A stretch of DNA of 53,975 nt from Myxococcota bacterium (GTDB lineage Bacteria; Myxococcota_A; Bradymonadia; UBA7976; UBA1532): assembly GCA_018813065.1 (NCBI GenBank), contig JAHJCH010000327.1:1-53975 (forward strand), read 5' to 3'. Position 1 is the first letter of the stretch. Each line of letters starts with the position of its first letter. The notes under the pieces are model-generated. The model did no database searches. It saw only the letters and a program-made list of their open reading frames with translations, and was not told the DNA's origin. The position numbers were made by a program, and so were the translations under genes. Positions 1 through 7,990 of the stretch are shown here, piece by piece.

Positions 1-1
1 C

Positions 2-2245
2 GACGCCGCGCCGCGCCGCGCCGCGCTCAAGGCCGATGAGGAGCGCCGCGCCGATCTCGACGCGCAGCTGTTAGAGCGCGGCGAGGCCCTGCTGCAGCTG
101 GAGGCCTCGCTCTCCGAGGTGGAGGCGGCCAAGGCCGAGGTCGAGGCCCGCCGCAGGACGATCCAGAGCCAACGGCTGGCGGCGGAGGCGGCCTTGGAGG
201 CCCTCGATGAGTCGCAGCGCGAGGCGAGCCGCGCCCTGGGGGAGATGGAGGCCCGCGTCGAGGCCGCCCACGCCCAGCTCGGCCAGCTTGAGGAGGAGGT
301 CCTCAACGCTGAGGAGAAGGCGCGGGCGCAGATGGTGCTCATCGCCCAAGGTGAGGCGCGCCTCTCAGAGATCCGCGAGGAGCGCGACGCCTTTGAGGCC
401 TTTGAGGCCCGCGTCGAGGCGCGCCGCGAGGCGCTCACCCTTGAGCTGGACGGCCTGGATCAGCGCCAACGTGAGATCAACGCGCAGATGGCGGGCTTAG
501 CCCCCGAGCTGGAGGCGCGCCGCGCGGCCTTGGCGGCGGTGGAGGCGGATCTGGCGGCGGCGGAGACGACGGCGGCGGCGGAGGCGGCCCGAGTTGAGGC
601 CCTCAAGGCCGAGGCGATGACGATCACGCAGGCCCAGGCGGAGGCGCAGGCGAGCCTCGCCGAGCTGGATGAGCGCCTCAACGCCCGTCAAGCGGCGCTG
701 GAGGCCCTGGAGTCGGCCTTGGACAGCCGCGAGGCCGAGGCCACCGCCGCCCTCGCCGCCTCCGTGGCGGCGCTGGAGGCCCGTGAGGCGGCCTTGAACG
801 AGGCGCTGTCGGTGGCCGAGGAGGAGCGCGCGGCCCTGGAGGCCGAGCGGGGCCGTTTGCGCGGTGAGGTTGAGGCGCTGACACAGGAGGCGGAGGCCCT
901 CAGCGCGCTCAAGGTGGAGCACGATGAGCTGCGCGCGGCCTTTGAGGCGGCCCAAGCCGAGCGCGACGCCCTTCACGCCGCCACGGCGGCCGCCCGCGAG
1001 GCCCTGGAGGCGGCGAAGGCCACGCATCAGGCCAGCCTCGACGCCCTGGCCCAAGAGCGGATGGCGGCGGAGGCCGCCCACAGCGAGGCCCTCTCGCGCC
1101 GCAACGCCACGCGCCGCGAGATCGAGGCGGCCCTGGCGGCCCTGGCCGATGAGCGCGACGGGCTGGAGGCGCAGCTGCGCGCTCAGCGGGCGCGCCTCAA
1201 GGAGTTTAAGGCCGCCCACGACGGCGCCATCGCGCAGATCAAGCGGCGTCAAGGTCAGGTCGAGGCCCTCAAGGCCCGTGAGGCGGAGCTGGACGCGGCG
1301 ATCAAGGAGAAGCGCGAGGCCCTCTCCGCCCAGGCGGGCGACATCGTTGAGGAGGTCACCCGCCTGGAGGCCACCCGCGACGCCCTCAATGAGCGCTGCG
1401 AGGGGCTCAAGGAGGCCCTGCGCGATCTGGAGGCTGAGCGGGCCACCGCCGCCAGCCTCAAGGAGAGCCTGGAGGAGGAGGGCGACGCGATGTTGAGCAA
1501 GCACCAGGCCCTGGAGCAGCAGCTCAGCCGCATGACCGAGGTGCTCGCCAGCACCCGCGAGGCCCTGCATGAAGAGGAGCGGCGCTTGGAGGCGGCCCGC
1601 CAACAGCTGGGCGAGGAGGCCATCCAAGGCCGCGAGCTTTTGGAGCGCCAGCGCGCCGATGAGGATCAGCGCCGCGCCCTGCGCGTCCAGGTGGAGGACG
1701 CCTTGCGCGGGGCCAAGGATAACTATGTCGCCCAGCGGCGCCTCAGCGGGGACGCCCGCAAGCGCTTTGAGATCGACAAGGCCAGCGTAGAGCTGCGCGT
1801 GCGTGAGGCCACCCAGGCCCTTGAGGCGGGCCGCGTCGCCCAGCGCGTCTTCAACGAGCGCGTGCGTAAGCGGCTGGCCAAGGGCCCGCTGAGCCCCGAG
1901 GAGCGCAAGCTCGCCGAGGGCGAGAAGGCCCAGCTGGAGGCGGCGATCCGCGAGGCCGCCGCGCAGCTTGAGGCGGCGCGTGAGGCGCAGCGCGTGTTTA
2001 ATGAGCGGGTCAATCAGGCGCGCTTGGCCCTGCGCCAAGAGATGGATCAGGCCACCTCTCAGCTTGAGGACGCGCGCGCCGCCGCCCGCGCCCTCCTGGG
2101 GGATGAGGCCGAGGCCCTCCTGCGGCTGACGCCGATCCGCCTCGATGAGGAGATCGATCAGCTCTTAGCCCGCGCCCGCGCCCAGGCCAACGCCGATCAA
2201 AGAGAGACCCGTGAGGTCAACCTCCTGGGTCAAATCAAGGCATGA
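2..2245 (+). CDS. Giant coiled-coil protein, 5'-truncated by window
   Basis: The frame is open from base 2, so the gene starts before the window; the GTG at 119 is only the first in-window start-like codon. About 750 residues are visible, almost entirely Ala, Glu, Leu, Arg and Gln in heptad-like patterns, with no Walker, kinase or transmembrane motif, so it is a long coiled coil of SMC/myosin-tail type. Near the C-terminus the phrase R-V-F-N-E-R-V recurs about 50 residues apart, an internal duplication. The stop overlaps the next start (ATGA at 2242-2245), indicating translational coupling to the metallo-beta-lactamase gene. A structural or scaffolding role is inference only; the missing N-terminus might hold an ATPase or receiver domain. 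Confidence 0.85.
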   Translation, partial: DAAPRRAALKADEERRADLDAQLLERGEALLQLEASLSEVEAAKAEVEARRRTIQSQRLAAEAALEALDESQREASRALGEMEARVEAAHAQLGQLEEEVLNAEEKARAQMVLIAQGEARLSEIREERDAFEAFEARVEARREALTLELDGLDQRQREINAQMAGLAPELEARRAALAAVEADLAAAETTAAAEAARVEALKAEAMTITQAQAEAQASLAELDERLNARQAALEALESALDSREAEATAALAASVAALEAREAALNEALSVAEEERAALEAERGRLRGEVEALTQEAEALSALKVEHDELRAAFEAAQAERDALHAATAAAREALEAAKATHQASLDALAQERMAAEAAHSEALSRRNATRREIEAALAALADERDGLEAQLRAQRARLKEFKAAHDGAIAQIKRRQGQVEALKAREAELDAAIKEKREALSAQAGDIVEEVTRLEATRDALNERCEGLKEALRDLEAERATAASLKESLEEEGDAMLSKHQALEQQLSRMTEVLASTREALHEEERRLEAARQQLGEEAIQGRELLERQRADEDQRRALRVQVEDALRGAKDNYVAQRRLSGDARKRFEIDKASVELRVREATQALEAGRVAQRVFNERVRKRLAKGPLSPEERKLAEGEKAQLEAAIREAAAQLEAAREAQRVFNERVNQARLALRQEMDQATSQLEDARAAARALLGDEAEALLRLTPIRLDEEIDQLLARARAQANADQRETREVNLLGQIKA

Positions 2246-2958
2246 TCTGCGTGCCCTTGGGCGTCGGCGACGCCTTCAGCGAGCGCCACTACAGCACCAG
2301 CTTCGCGGTCCTCAGCGACGGCGTTGATCTGCTGATCGACTGCCCCCACCCCATGCGACGGATGCTCCACGCGGCGGATCTCTCTGCGCGGCGCTTCGCG
2401 GGCGTGATCTTGACGCACCTCCACGGAGATCACGTCTCTGGGCTGGAGAGCTTCGCCTTCTTCAACTACTTCGTGCTTAAGCAGCGGCTCAAGATCATCG
2501 CCTGCCCTGCGGTGCTCGACGCGCTGTGGCCTCGACACCTCGCCGTGTCCATGGAGCGCCTGCGACGCGCCGATGGTGCCTGGGTTCAGATGCGCTTCGA
2601 GGATTATTTTGAGCCCATCGCGCTTCAACCTGGTGCGCGCTACGCTTTGAATGGCCTTGAGATCGAGCTGCGTGAGACGATTCATCATATCCCCACAACC
2701 GCTGTCAAAATATATGAGCAAGGCCGCTGTCTCGGCTATAGCGCGGACACAACTTTTGATCTAAGCCTGATTGAGTGGCTGAGTGAGGCCAATTTGATCT
2801 TTCATGAGACAAATTACGGTACACACACGGCGTATCAGTCTTTAAAGGGGCTTGATGCGTCTTTGCGTGCCCGTATGCGCCTCGTTCATTACCCCGACGA
2901 CTTCGCGCATGAGGGTGAAATCCTCACGGCGAAGGCGGGTCAACGGGATGTGGTCTAG
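2242..2958 (+). CDS. Metallo-beta-lactamase-fold hydrolase, RNase Z-like
   Basis: A 238-residue protein with the zinc-binding motif THLHGDH (H59-x-H61-x-D63-H64), a later GYSADTTFD segment that fits the bridging Asp, and a C-terminal FHETNYGTH that fits the last His ligands. The order and length match the RNase Z / arylsulfatase-like branch of the superfamily, which cleaves phosphodiesters or related esters. No exosite arm typical of tRNase Z was recognised, so the substrate is open. The ATG overlaps the stop of the coiled-coil gene. Base composition drops noticeably around 2660-2880 compared with the first half. Confidence 0.85.
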   Translation: MICVPLGVGDAFSERHYSTSFAVLSDGVDLLIDCPHPMRRMLHAADLSARRFAGVILTHLHGDHVSGLESFAFFNYFVLKQRLKIIACPAVLDALWPRHLAVSMERLRRADGAWVQMRFEDYFEPIALQPGARYALNGLEIELRETIHHIPTTAVKIYEQGRCLGYSADTTFDLSLIEWLSEANLIFHETNYGTHTAYQSLKGLDASLRARMRLVHYPDDFAHEGEILTAKAGQRDVV

Positions 2959-3191
2959 GGAGGCCGCCTCGCCCCCCGTTTCGGCGCGGAGATCCGCGTA
3001 AAATCCTCCGAAAAGTCTGGAAAAGCGCGGGGCGTGCGTCGTAGGTTTCTCCCGCGCGAGAAGATCAAACCCGAGGGCCACTCGGCGCGCCCGCGCGAGC
3101 GTGAGTTCAACGATCTCCACACCAAACGAGAGGATCGATTGAGCAGATCGCCCGGCGTCGAGCCCTCCGCTCAACCGAGAAGGACACCACC

Positions 3192-5282
3192 ATGGCCTCC
3201 GCAAAAGAATTTACAACGGATCTCATTCGCAACGTGGTGGTCGTCGGTCATGGAGGCTGCGGCAAGACCAGCCTCATCGACGCCCTTTCATTTGTCTCTG
3301 GGACCAACGCGAGGCACGGCAAGGTGGATGAGCAATCCTCCATCAGCATGTATCGCCCCGAAGAGAAGAGCCACGAGATGTCGATGTACTGCACCCCCGC
3401 CTTCGCGGAGTGGAAGCGGTACAAGATCAACCTCCTCGACACCCCTGGATACCTTGACTTCTTCGGTGAGGTTGATGCGGCCATGCGCGTCGCCAGCGCG
3501 GGCCTCGTGGTGATCAACGCCCAAGCGGGGATGGAGATCGGCACCCAGCAGGTCTGGGAGCGGCTCGATAAGTGCGGCCTGCCACGTATGCTCTTTATCT
3601 CCCGCATGGATAAAGACGGCGCGGACTTTGAGAGCGCTTGGCAGAGCGTCAGCGAGAGCCTGGGCAAGAACACCAAGTTCCTCCCCTTGCAGGTGCCGAT
3701 GGGCCACGGCGAGGGCTTTAAGGGCGTCTTGGACCTCCTCGACGGCGAGGCGCATCACTTCGACGGCGCCAAGGGCGAGTTCAGCCGCGATCCGATCCCC
3801 GACGCGCTCCAAGAGGCCTTTGAGACACAGCTCTCAGAGCTGCAAGAGTCCGTCGCCGAGACCGATGAGGCGCTCTTGGATGTCTTCTTTGAGGAGGGCA
3901 GCCTGACCCGTGAGCAGCTCATCAAGGGGCTGTCCAAGGCGATCCTCAGCGGTGATATCGTGCCCGTCATCTGTGGCTCCTCCATCACCACCTACGGCAC
4001 CCAGCAGCTGATGCAGGCCATCATCGAGTTTATGCCCGATCCGACCAGCCGCGTTGAGGTCGCGACCAAGGACGGCGAAGAGGTCACGCTGGAGGCCAAG
4101 GATGAGGCAGACTTCACCGCCCTCGTCTTCAAGACCAGCATTGAGAGCCACGTCGGCGAGCTGAGCTACTTCAAGGTGATGTCCGGCGCCGTCAGCAACG
4201 GCGATGAGGTCTATAACACCGACACCTCCACGGTGGAGAAGTTTAGCCACCTCTCCATCCCTCACGGGCGCAATCGCTTAGAGGTGGATCGTCTCCACGC
4301 GGGGGACATCGGCGTCATCACCAAGATGCGCAACACCCACACCAATAACAGCATCTCAACGAAGAGCACACAGTATCAGCTGGCTCAGATCGTCTTCCCC
4401 AGCCCCGATACCCGCATCGCCATCGCCGGCTTGACGCACGCGGATGATGATAAGCTGGGTCAAGCCCTCGCTAAGCTCAAGCAAGAGGACCCCACCTTCT
4501 CCGCCGCCTTTGACTCAGAGCTGCGTCAGACCATCGCCCGTGGCTTGGGCGATCTGCACCTCCAGGTGCAGTTTGAGAAGCTCAAGGAGCGCTATAACGT
4601 CAACGTCAGCACGGCGGAGCCCCACATCGCCTATCGCGAGACGATCAAGGCCACGGCTGAGGCTCAAGGGCGCCATAAGAAGCAGACCGGCGGCAAAGGC
4701 CAGTTCGGTGACTGTCACCTGCGCCTGCGCCCCCGCGAGCGCGGTGAGGGCTATGAGTTCGTTGACGCCATCGTCGGCGGCGTGATCCCCTCCAAGTTCA
4801 TCCCCGCCGTGGACAAGGGCGTGCGTGAGTCCGCCGAGCGCGGCTTCCTCGCTGGCTTCCCCGTCGTTGACTTCGCCTGTGAGTGCTTCTTCGGCAGCTA
4901 TCACAGCGTGGACTCCAGCGAGATGGCCTTCAAGGTCGCTGGCTCCTTGGGCTTCCGCAAGGCCATGGAGAAGGCCAAGCCCTGCCTGCTTGAGCCCGTC
5001 CTCTTCTTGGAGGTCACCGTGCCCAGCGAGAGCATGGGCGACATCAGCGGCGACATCAGCAACCGCCGTGGCCGCATCCAGGGCATGGACACCATGGGCG
5101 ATCGCACGATCATCAAGGCCATCGCCCCCGAGGCGGAGCTGTTCGGCTACGCCGCCGCCATCCGCTCCATGACCCGTGGCCTGGGCTTCCACACCCGCCG
5201 CTTCTATGGCTATGAGGAGGTCCCCTCGATGATCGCCAACAAGATCATCGCTGAGCGCGAGAAGGAGAAGGAGGAGGAGTGA
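3192..5282 (+). CDS. EF-G-like translational GTPase (EF-G2/TM1651 type)
   Basis: A 696-residue protein with the full EF-G domain order. G1 is GHGGCGKTSL (about residue 19) and G3 is DTPGYLDF. Domains II-V follow, including the GKGQFGD and GGVIPSKFIPA segments of domain IV. Three departures from canonical EF-G are visible: the catalytic His of DTPGH is Tyr, the switch I RGIT is replaced by SHEMS, and the guanine-specificity NKMD is SRMD. The first two are known for the EF-G-like side family, whose role is less clear than translocation by FusA; the SRMD change is unusual. The ATG follows GAGAAGGA at good ribosome-binding distance. The gene is 16 bp upstream of the export-gate genes. Confidence 0.9.
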   Translation: MASAKEFTTDLIRNVVVVGHGGCGKTSLIDALSFVSGTNARHGKVDEQSSISMYRPEEKSHEMSMYCTPAFAEWKRYKINLLDTPGYLDFFGEVDAAMRVASAGLVVINAQAGMEIGTQQVWERLDKCGLPRMLFISRMDKDGADFESAWQSVSESLGKNTKFLPLQVPMGHGEGFKGVLDLLDGEAHHFDGAKGEFSRDPIPDALQEAFETQLSELQESVAETDEALLDVFFEEGSLTREQLIKGLSKAILSGDIVPVICGSSITTYGTQQLMQAIIEFMPDPTSRVEVATKDGEEVTLEAKDEADFTALVFKTSIESHVGELSYFKVMSGAVSNGDEVYNTDTSTVEKFSHLSIPHGRNRLEVDRLHAGDIGVITKMRNTHTNNSISTKSTQYQLAQIVFPSPDTRIAIAGLTHADDDKLGQALAKLKQEDPTFSAAFDSELRQTIARGLGDLHLQVQFEKLKERYNVNVSTAEPHIAYRETIKATAEAQGRHKKQTGGKGQFGDCHLRLRPRERGEGYEFVDAIVGGVIPSKFIPAVDKGVRESAERGFLAGFPVVDFACECFFGSYHSVDSSEMAFKVAGSLGFRKAMEKAKPCLLEPVLFLEVTVPSESMGDISGDISNRRGRIQGMDTMGDRTIIKAIAPEAELFGYAAAIRSMTRGLGFHTRRFYGYEEVPSMIANKIIAEREKEKEEE

Positions 5283-5298
5283 TCCTCCCCCCTGCGCG

Positions 5299-5523
5299 TT
5301 GATGTGGCTCCAGCTCCTCACCCTCCTGACCCTCATCGCCTTGACCGGCCTGACCCTCTGGCTGCGGCGCCGCCTTGAGGGCGATGAGGCCCCCCTGCGC
5401 GTCCTCGCCCATCGCCGCCTCGACGCTCAGCACGCCCTCTGGCTCGTCGAGGTGGACGGCCATCGCCTGCTCCTGGGGGGCGGCCGCGCGCAGCTGAGCC
5501 TCCTCAAGGAGCTGGGTGAGTGA
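5299..5523 (+). CDS. FliO-like export-gate accessory protein
   Basis: A 74-residue protein with one N-terminal membrane helix followed by a short cytoplasmic domain with the pattern LWLVEVDGHRLLLGGG, which resembles the FliO core (VEVGGRRLLLG). FliO helps assemble the FliP pentamer. The start is either TTG 5299 or the adjacent ATG 5302. It overlaps the next gene by 4 bp (GTGA at 5520-5523). Assignment rests on this short motif plus its place directly before the FliP/SctR gene. Confidence 0.65.
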   Translation: MMWLQLLTLLTLIALTGLTLWLRRRLEGDEAPLRVLAHRRLDAQHALWLVEVDGHRLLLGGGRAQLSLLKELGE

Positions 5524-6179
5524 CCCCGTTGGCGCTGCTTGAGGTGGCCGTCCCCGCGCCACCGACGGGCGTGATGGCCCTCCTCGCCCTCAGCCTCATC
5601 CCCCTCTTGGCGGTGGTCATGACCGCCTTCACCAAGGCGAGCATCCTCCTCGGCGCCCTGCGCGGGGGGCTCTCCCAGCCCGGCGTGCTCCCCGCCGTGG
5701 TCACCACGGGCGTCGCCGCCCTCTTGACCGCCTGGGTGATGCGCCCCGTCGCCGAAGAGGCCTACGCCGCCGCCGGGCCTGTCGATCTCTCCACCCTCCA
5801 GGGCGTGACGGGCGGCGCGGCGCGGGCTTGGCCCGTCGTTGAGCGCTTCTTGATCGCCCAGACCCGCGAGGCCGACGCCGCGACGGTGGCGACGCTCAGC
5901 GCGCGGCTGGCGCCCGCCCAGGCCATTCGGCCACCCGATCCCCTCGATCGCGCCTTGGCCTTCACCCTCAGCGAGCTGCGCGCCGCCTTTGAGATGGCCG
6001 CGCTCCTGCTTTTGCCCTTCGTGCTCATCGATCTCCTCGTCGCCAACGTGCTCTTGATCGCGGGCCTCAACCTGACCTCCCCCGCGCTGATCGCCTTCCC
6101 GCTCAAGCTGCTCCTCTTCGCCGCCGCCGATGGCTGGGCCTTGTTGGCGCGAGGCTTGGCGATGAGCTACGCCGGATGA
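5520..6179 (+). CDS. Type III/flagellar export gate protein SctR/FliP family
   Basis: A 219-residue integral membrane protein. The N-terminal TAFTKASILLGALRGGL matches the FliP/SctR block after the first helix, and the C-terminal block with ELRAAFEMAALLLLPFVLID followed by PLKLLLFAAADGW is the family signature. Length fits nonflagellar SctR (about 217 residues) rather than FliP with its signal peptide. SctR pentamerises with SctS and SctT to form the secretion pore in the inner membrane. It starts with GTG overlapping the FliO-like stop. A 14-bp duplication lies across its stop codon. Confidence 0.9.
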   Translation: MTPLALLEVAVPAPPTGVMALLALSLIPLLAVVMTAFTKASILLGALRGGLSQPGVLPAVVTTGVAALLTAWVMRPVAEEAYAAAGPVDLSTLQGVTGGAARAWPVVERFLIAQTREADAATVATLSARLAPAQAIRPPDPLDRALAFTLSELRAAFEMAALLLLPFVLIDLLVANVLLIAGLNLTSPALIAFPLKLLLFAAADGWALLARGLAMSYAG

Positions 6180-6195
6180 GCTTCGCCGGATGAGC
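6170..6195 (+). repeat. 14-bp tandem duplication at sctR-sctS junction
   Basis: CGCCGGATGAGC occurs at 6170-6181 and again at 6184-6195. The first copy carries the sctR stop as ATGA; the second carries the ATG used by the SctS-like gene. Without the duplication the two genes would share an ATGA overlap, like the neighbouring junctions. Confidence 0.9.
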
Positions 6196-6438
6196 GCGGA
6201 GGCGACCTTGATCCGCGAGGGGCTGCGGCTGCTCCTCGCCGCGCTGCTGCCTTTTGCCCTCGCCGCCAGCCTCTCCAGCTTGATCACCTACGCGCTGAGC
6301 CGCGCGACGGGCTATCACGAGGGCCTGCTGACCCCCCTCGCCCGCGCCCTGAGCGCCTTGATCGTCCTCAGCCTCACCGGCCCCCAGGTCTTCGAGGCGC
6401 TGCGCCGCTTCGCCGCCCGCGCCTGGGGGGCGATGTGA
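6190..6438 (+). CDS. Type III/flagellar export gate protein SctS/FliQ family
   Basis: An 82-residue protein with two membrane helices joined by a short loop, the size and topology of FliQ/SctS. The opening is LIREGLRLLLAALLPFALAA, and after the loop LTPLARALSALIVLSLTGP replaces the usual LxFxPKLLAL segment. SctS subunits wrap around the SctR-SctT core of the export gate. Identity is supported mostly by size, topology and position between SctR- and SctT-like genes. Its stop overlaps the next start (GTGA, 6435-6438). Confidence 0.75.
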   Translation: MSAEATLIREGLRLLLAALLPFALAASLSSLITYALSRATGYHEGLLTPLARALSALIVLSLTGPQVFEALRRFAARAWGAM

Positions 6439-7031
6439 TCGCCGCCCGCGCCCTTGGCGCCGCCCTATTGACCCCCCTCGGCGGCCCCCTGCCGCGCTTG
6501 ACTTGGGGGCTGATCGCCGCGGTGTACCTGGCGACGCGGCGCGGCGAGGCCCTCGATGGGCCGCTGGCGTTGATCCTCGCCGAGCTGCTCCTCGGCGCGG
6601 CCCTCGGGCTCTTGGCCAGCCTGCCCATCTACGCCTCGATGGCCTTGGGGGGCGAAGGTCTGCGCGCCCTGGGGCGCCTGGGGCCGCTCTGGGCGTGGGG
6701 GATCTTCTTCAGCGTCAATGGCCCCGCGCTGTGGCTGATGGGCTTAGCCCAGAGCGCTGAGGCTTGGCCAGATGCGCTGACGCCCGCGCCCATGGGCGCC
6801 GCTGGCACAGCGCTCCTCTACGCCGCGCTGCTCCTCGGCGCGCCGACCTGGCTGAGCCACCTCAGCGTAGAGCTGGCCTTGATGGGCGCGCATCGAGGCG
6901 GCCAGCCCGCGCCCGCGTTGAGCACGCCAGCGCGGATTCTCCTCAGCCTGCTGGCGCTGATGTGGTCCTTGTCTGCGCTAGAGGCTTGGCTGGCGGGCCT
7001 GTGGCGGCGCGCCTTGGGGGGCTGGGCGTGA
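6435..7031 (+). CDS. Type III/flagellar export gate protein SctT/FliR family, short
   Basis: A 198-residue polytopic membrane protein, shorter than the usual 255-270 residues of FliR/SctT. The N-terminal RALGAALLTPLGGPLPRLTW resembles the R-xxxxxxPxxG..P-R block of FliR, and ILAELLLGAALGLLASLPIYA matches the second conserved helix (the EhhhGhxhGhh pattern). SctT is the single SctR-like subunit of the gate. Its start overlaps SctS and its stop overlaps the following gene (GTGA, 7028-7031), so the five genes form one tightly coupled operon. Confidence 0.75.
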   Translation: MIAARALGAALLTPLGGPLPRLTWGLIAAVYLATRRGEALDGPLALILAELLLGAALGLLASLPIYASMALGGEGLRALGRLGPLWAWGIFFSVNGPALWLMGLAQSAEAWPDALTPAPMGAAGTALLYAALLLGAPTWLSHLSVELALMGAHRGGQPAPALSTPARILLSLLALMWSLSALEAWLAGLWRRALGGWA

Positions 7032-7495
7032 AGCCGCGCGCTTATGCGCCCGCGTGGCTGAGCGCATGGGTCGCGGCGGGGGGCTCGCTGGGGGGGCTGC
7101 TGGGCGTGGCCTCGATCTCTTGGCCCGCGCTGCTGCGCGCCGCTTGGCTCGGCGGCGATGCCTGGGGGGCGGCGCTCTCGGCGCTCTGGCGGGTCGCCCT
7201 CCTCGGCGCGCTGGGCGCCCTCCTTGGCCTGGCCCTGGCTCAACACGCCCTGCGTTGGCCCTCGCCCCATCAAGGGCCGCTGATCGGGCCACGCCCCGGC
7301 GGCGCCATCGAGGCCCTCGCCGCCCTCCTCCTCTTGGGGTTGGCGGGCCTCGCCCTCCACGCGATCCGCGCGCCGCTCATCGCTGTACCCCTCGTGGCCC
7401 TGGCCCTCGCCGCCCTCCTCGCCCTCCTCAGCGCGCGCCACGCCAAGCGACGCGCGGCGGCGATGATCAAGGCGCGAGGCCCAGCGCGGCCTTGA
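7028..7495 (+). CDS. SctU/FlhB-like membrane domain lacking autoprotease domain
   Basis: A 155-residue protein with four predicted membrane helices in two pairs. Between helices 2 and 3 the sequence LAQHALRWPSPHQG..GPRPGG resembles the FlhB block lQ.G...s...l.P...r.nP..G that links its helices. It ends about 15 residues after helix 4 in a basic tail, so the whole cytoplasmic switch domain with the self-cleaving NPTH motif is missing. Full FlhB/SctU proteins are about 350 residues. A convergent gene starts its overlap at 7467, so no remnant of the missing domain follows. The start is a GTG overlapping the SctT stop. Assignment combines position, topology and the loop match. Confidence 0.6.
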   Translation: MKPRAYAPAWLSAWVAAGGSLGGLLGVASISWPALLRAAWLGGDAWGAALSALWRVALLGALGALLGLALAQHALRWPSPHQGPLIGPRPGGAIEALAALLLLGLAGLALHAIRAPLIAVPLVALALAALLALLSARHAKRRAAAMIKARGPARP

Positions 7496-7892
7496 GCGCC
7501 TTGACCGTGGCGAAGTAGGCCTTGCGCTCATAGGGCCGGTTAAGGATGTAAAACTCCTTGCGCGTCAGGCCAATACAGCCAAAACAATAGGTGCAATGAT
7601 CACAATCTGTGCATTTTACAAGGTATTTGCTGTCATAACAGCGAATACACTCAATAAGCTGGCTGCTTTGATGGCAATCCTCACATTGATGTGCGTGCGT
7701 GAGTCGAGTGCATCGTATGCAGCCTTCACAATAGTTACACGCATGACAATCTCGGCATTGGTGGCAAAACATACAGCTTGAACAGTTTTCACACTCAGTG
7801 GATTGGTGTGATCCGGGGTTGCCCCGCTCAACGCGTTCAAGCGCCTTCAGCTCTGCATAAAAAGTGCGCGCGTCCATGCTCTCCTCGCTCAA
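7467..7892 (-). CDS. Cysteine-rich CxxC-repeat protein
   Basis: A 141-residue protein with 19 cysteines. Ten successive cysteines are spaced exactly every third residue in the first half (CENCSSCMFCHQC and onward), and further CxxC pairs follow. The final repeat runs into CFGCIGLTRKEFYILNRPY, the ending seen in a family of small bacterial CxxC-repeat proteins of unknown function that close with C-x-x-L-x-x-K-x-Y-x-I-x-N-x-x-Y. Zinc or iron-sulfur binding is plausible but not shown. Its 3' end overlaps the SctU-like gene tail to tail by 29 bp. The repeat part is much lower in GC than its surroundings. Confidence 0.8.
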   Translation of the reverse strand: MSEESMDARTFYAELKALERVERGNPGSHQSTECENCSSCMFCHQCRDCHACNYCEGCIRCTRLTHAHQCEDCHQSSQLIECIRCYDSKYLVKCTDCDHCTYCFGCIGLTRKEFYILNRPYERKAYFATVKALKAALGLAP

Positions 7893-7919
7893 GCTCGCCA
7901 GAGCCTAACACGCGCGGCA

Positions 7920-7948
7920 TTGACGGGGTGAAGGCTCGGCGTAAAAAT
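7920..7948 (+). promoter_or_regulatory. Possible sigma-70-type promoter for the archaemetzincin gene
   Basis: TTGACG at 7920-7925 is followed after 17 bases by AAAAAT (7943-7948). It lies in the divergent gap between the Cys-rich gene and the archaemetzincin gene and would place the transcript start near 7955. Seen by eye only. Confidence 0.35.
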
Positions 7949-7990
7949 GAGGCGACCTCTCCAAAGACCTCGCCAACTAGGGGGTGAGCG

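Noticed and set aside
497-2038. 513-residue open frame antisense to the coiled coil
   Set aside because: Leu/Gly/Gln-rich mirror of the Glu/Ala-rich coiled coil; no start signal or motif.
3034-3513. 159-residue frame before and over the EF-G-like gene
   Set aside because: Runs out of frame into a clear EF-G sequence; Arg/Ser/Pro-rich shadow.
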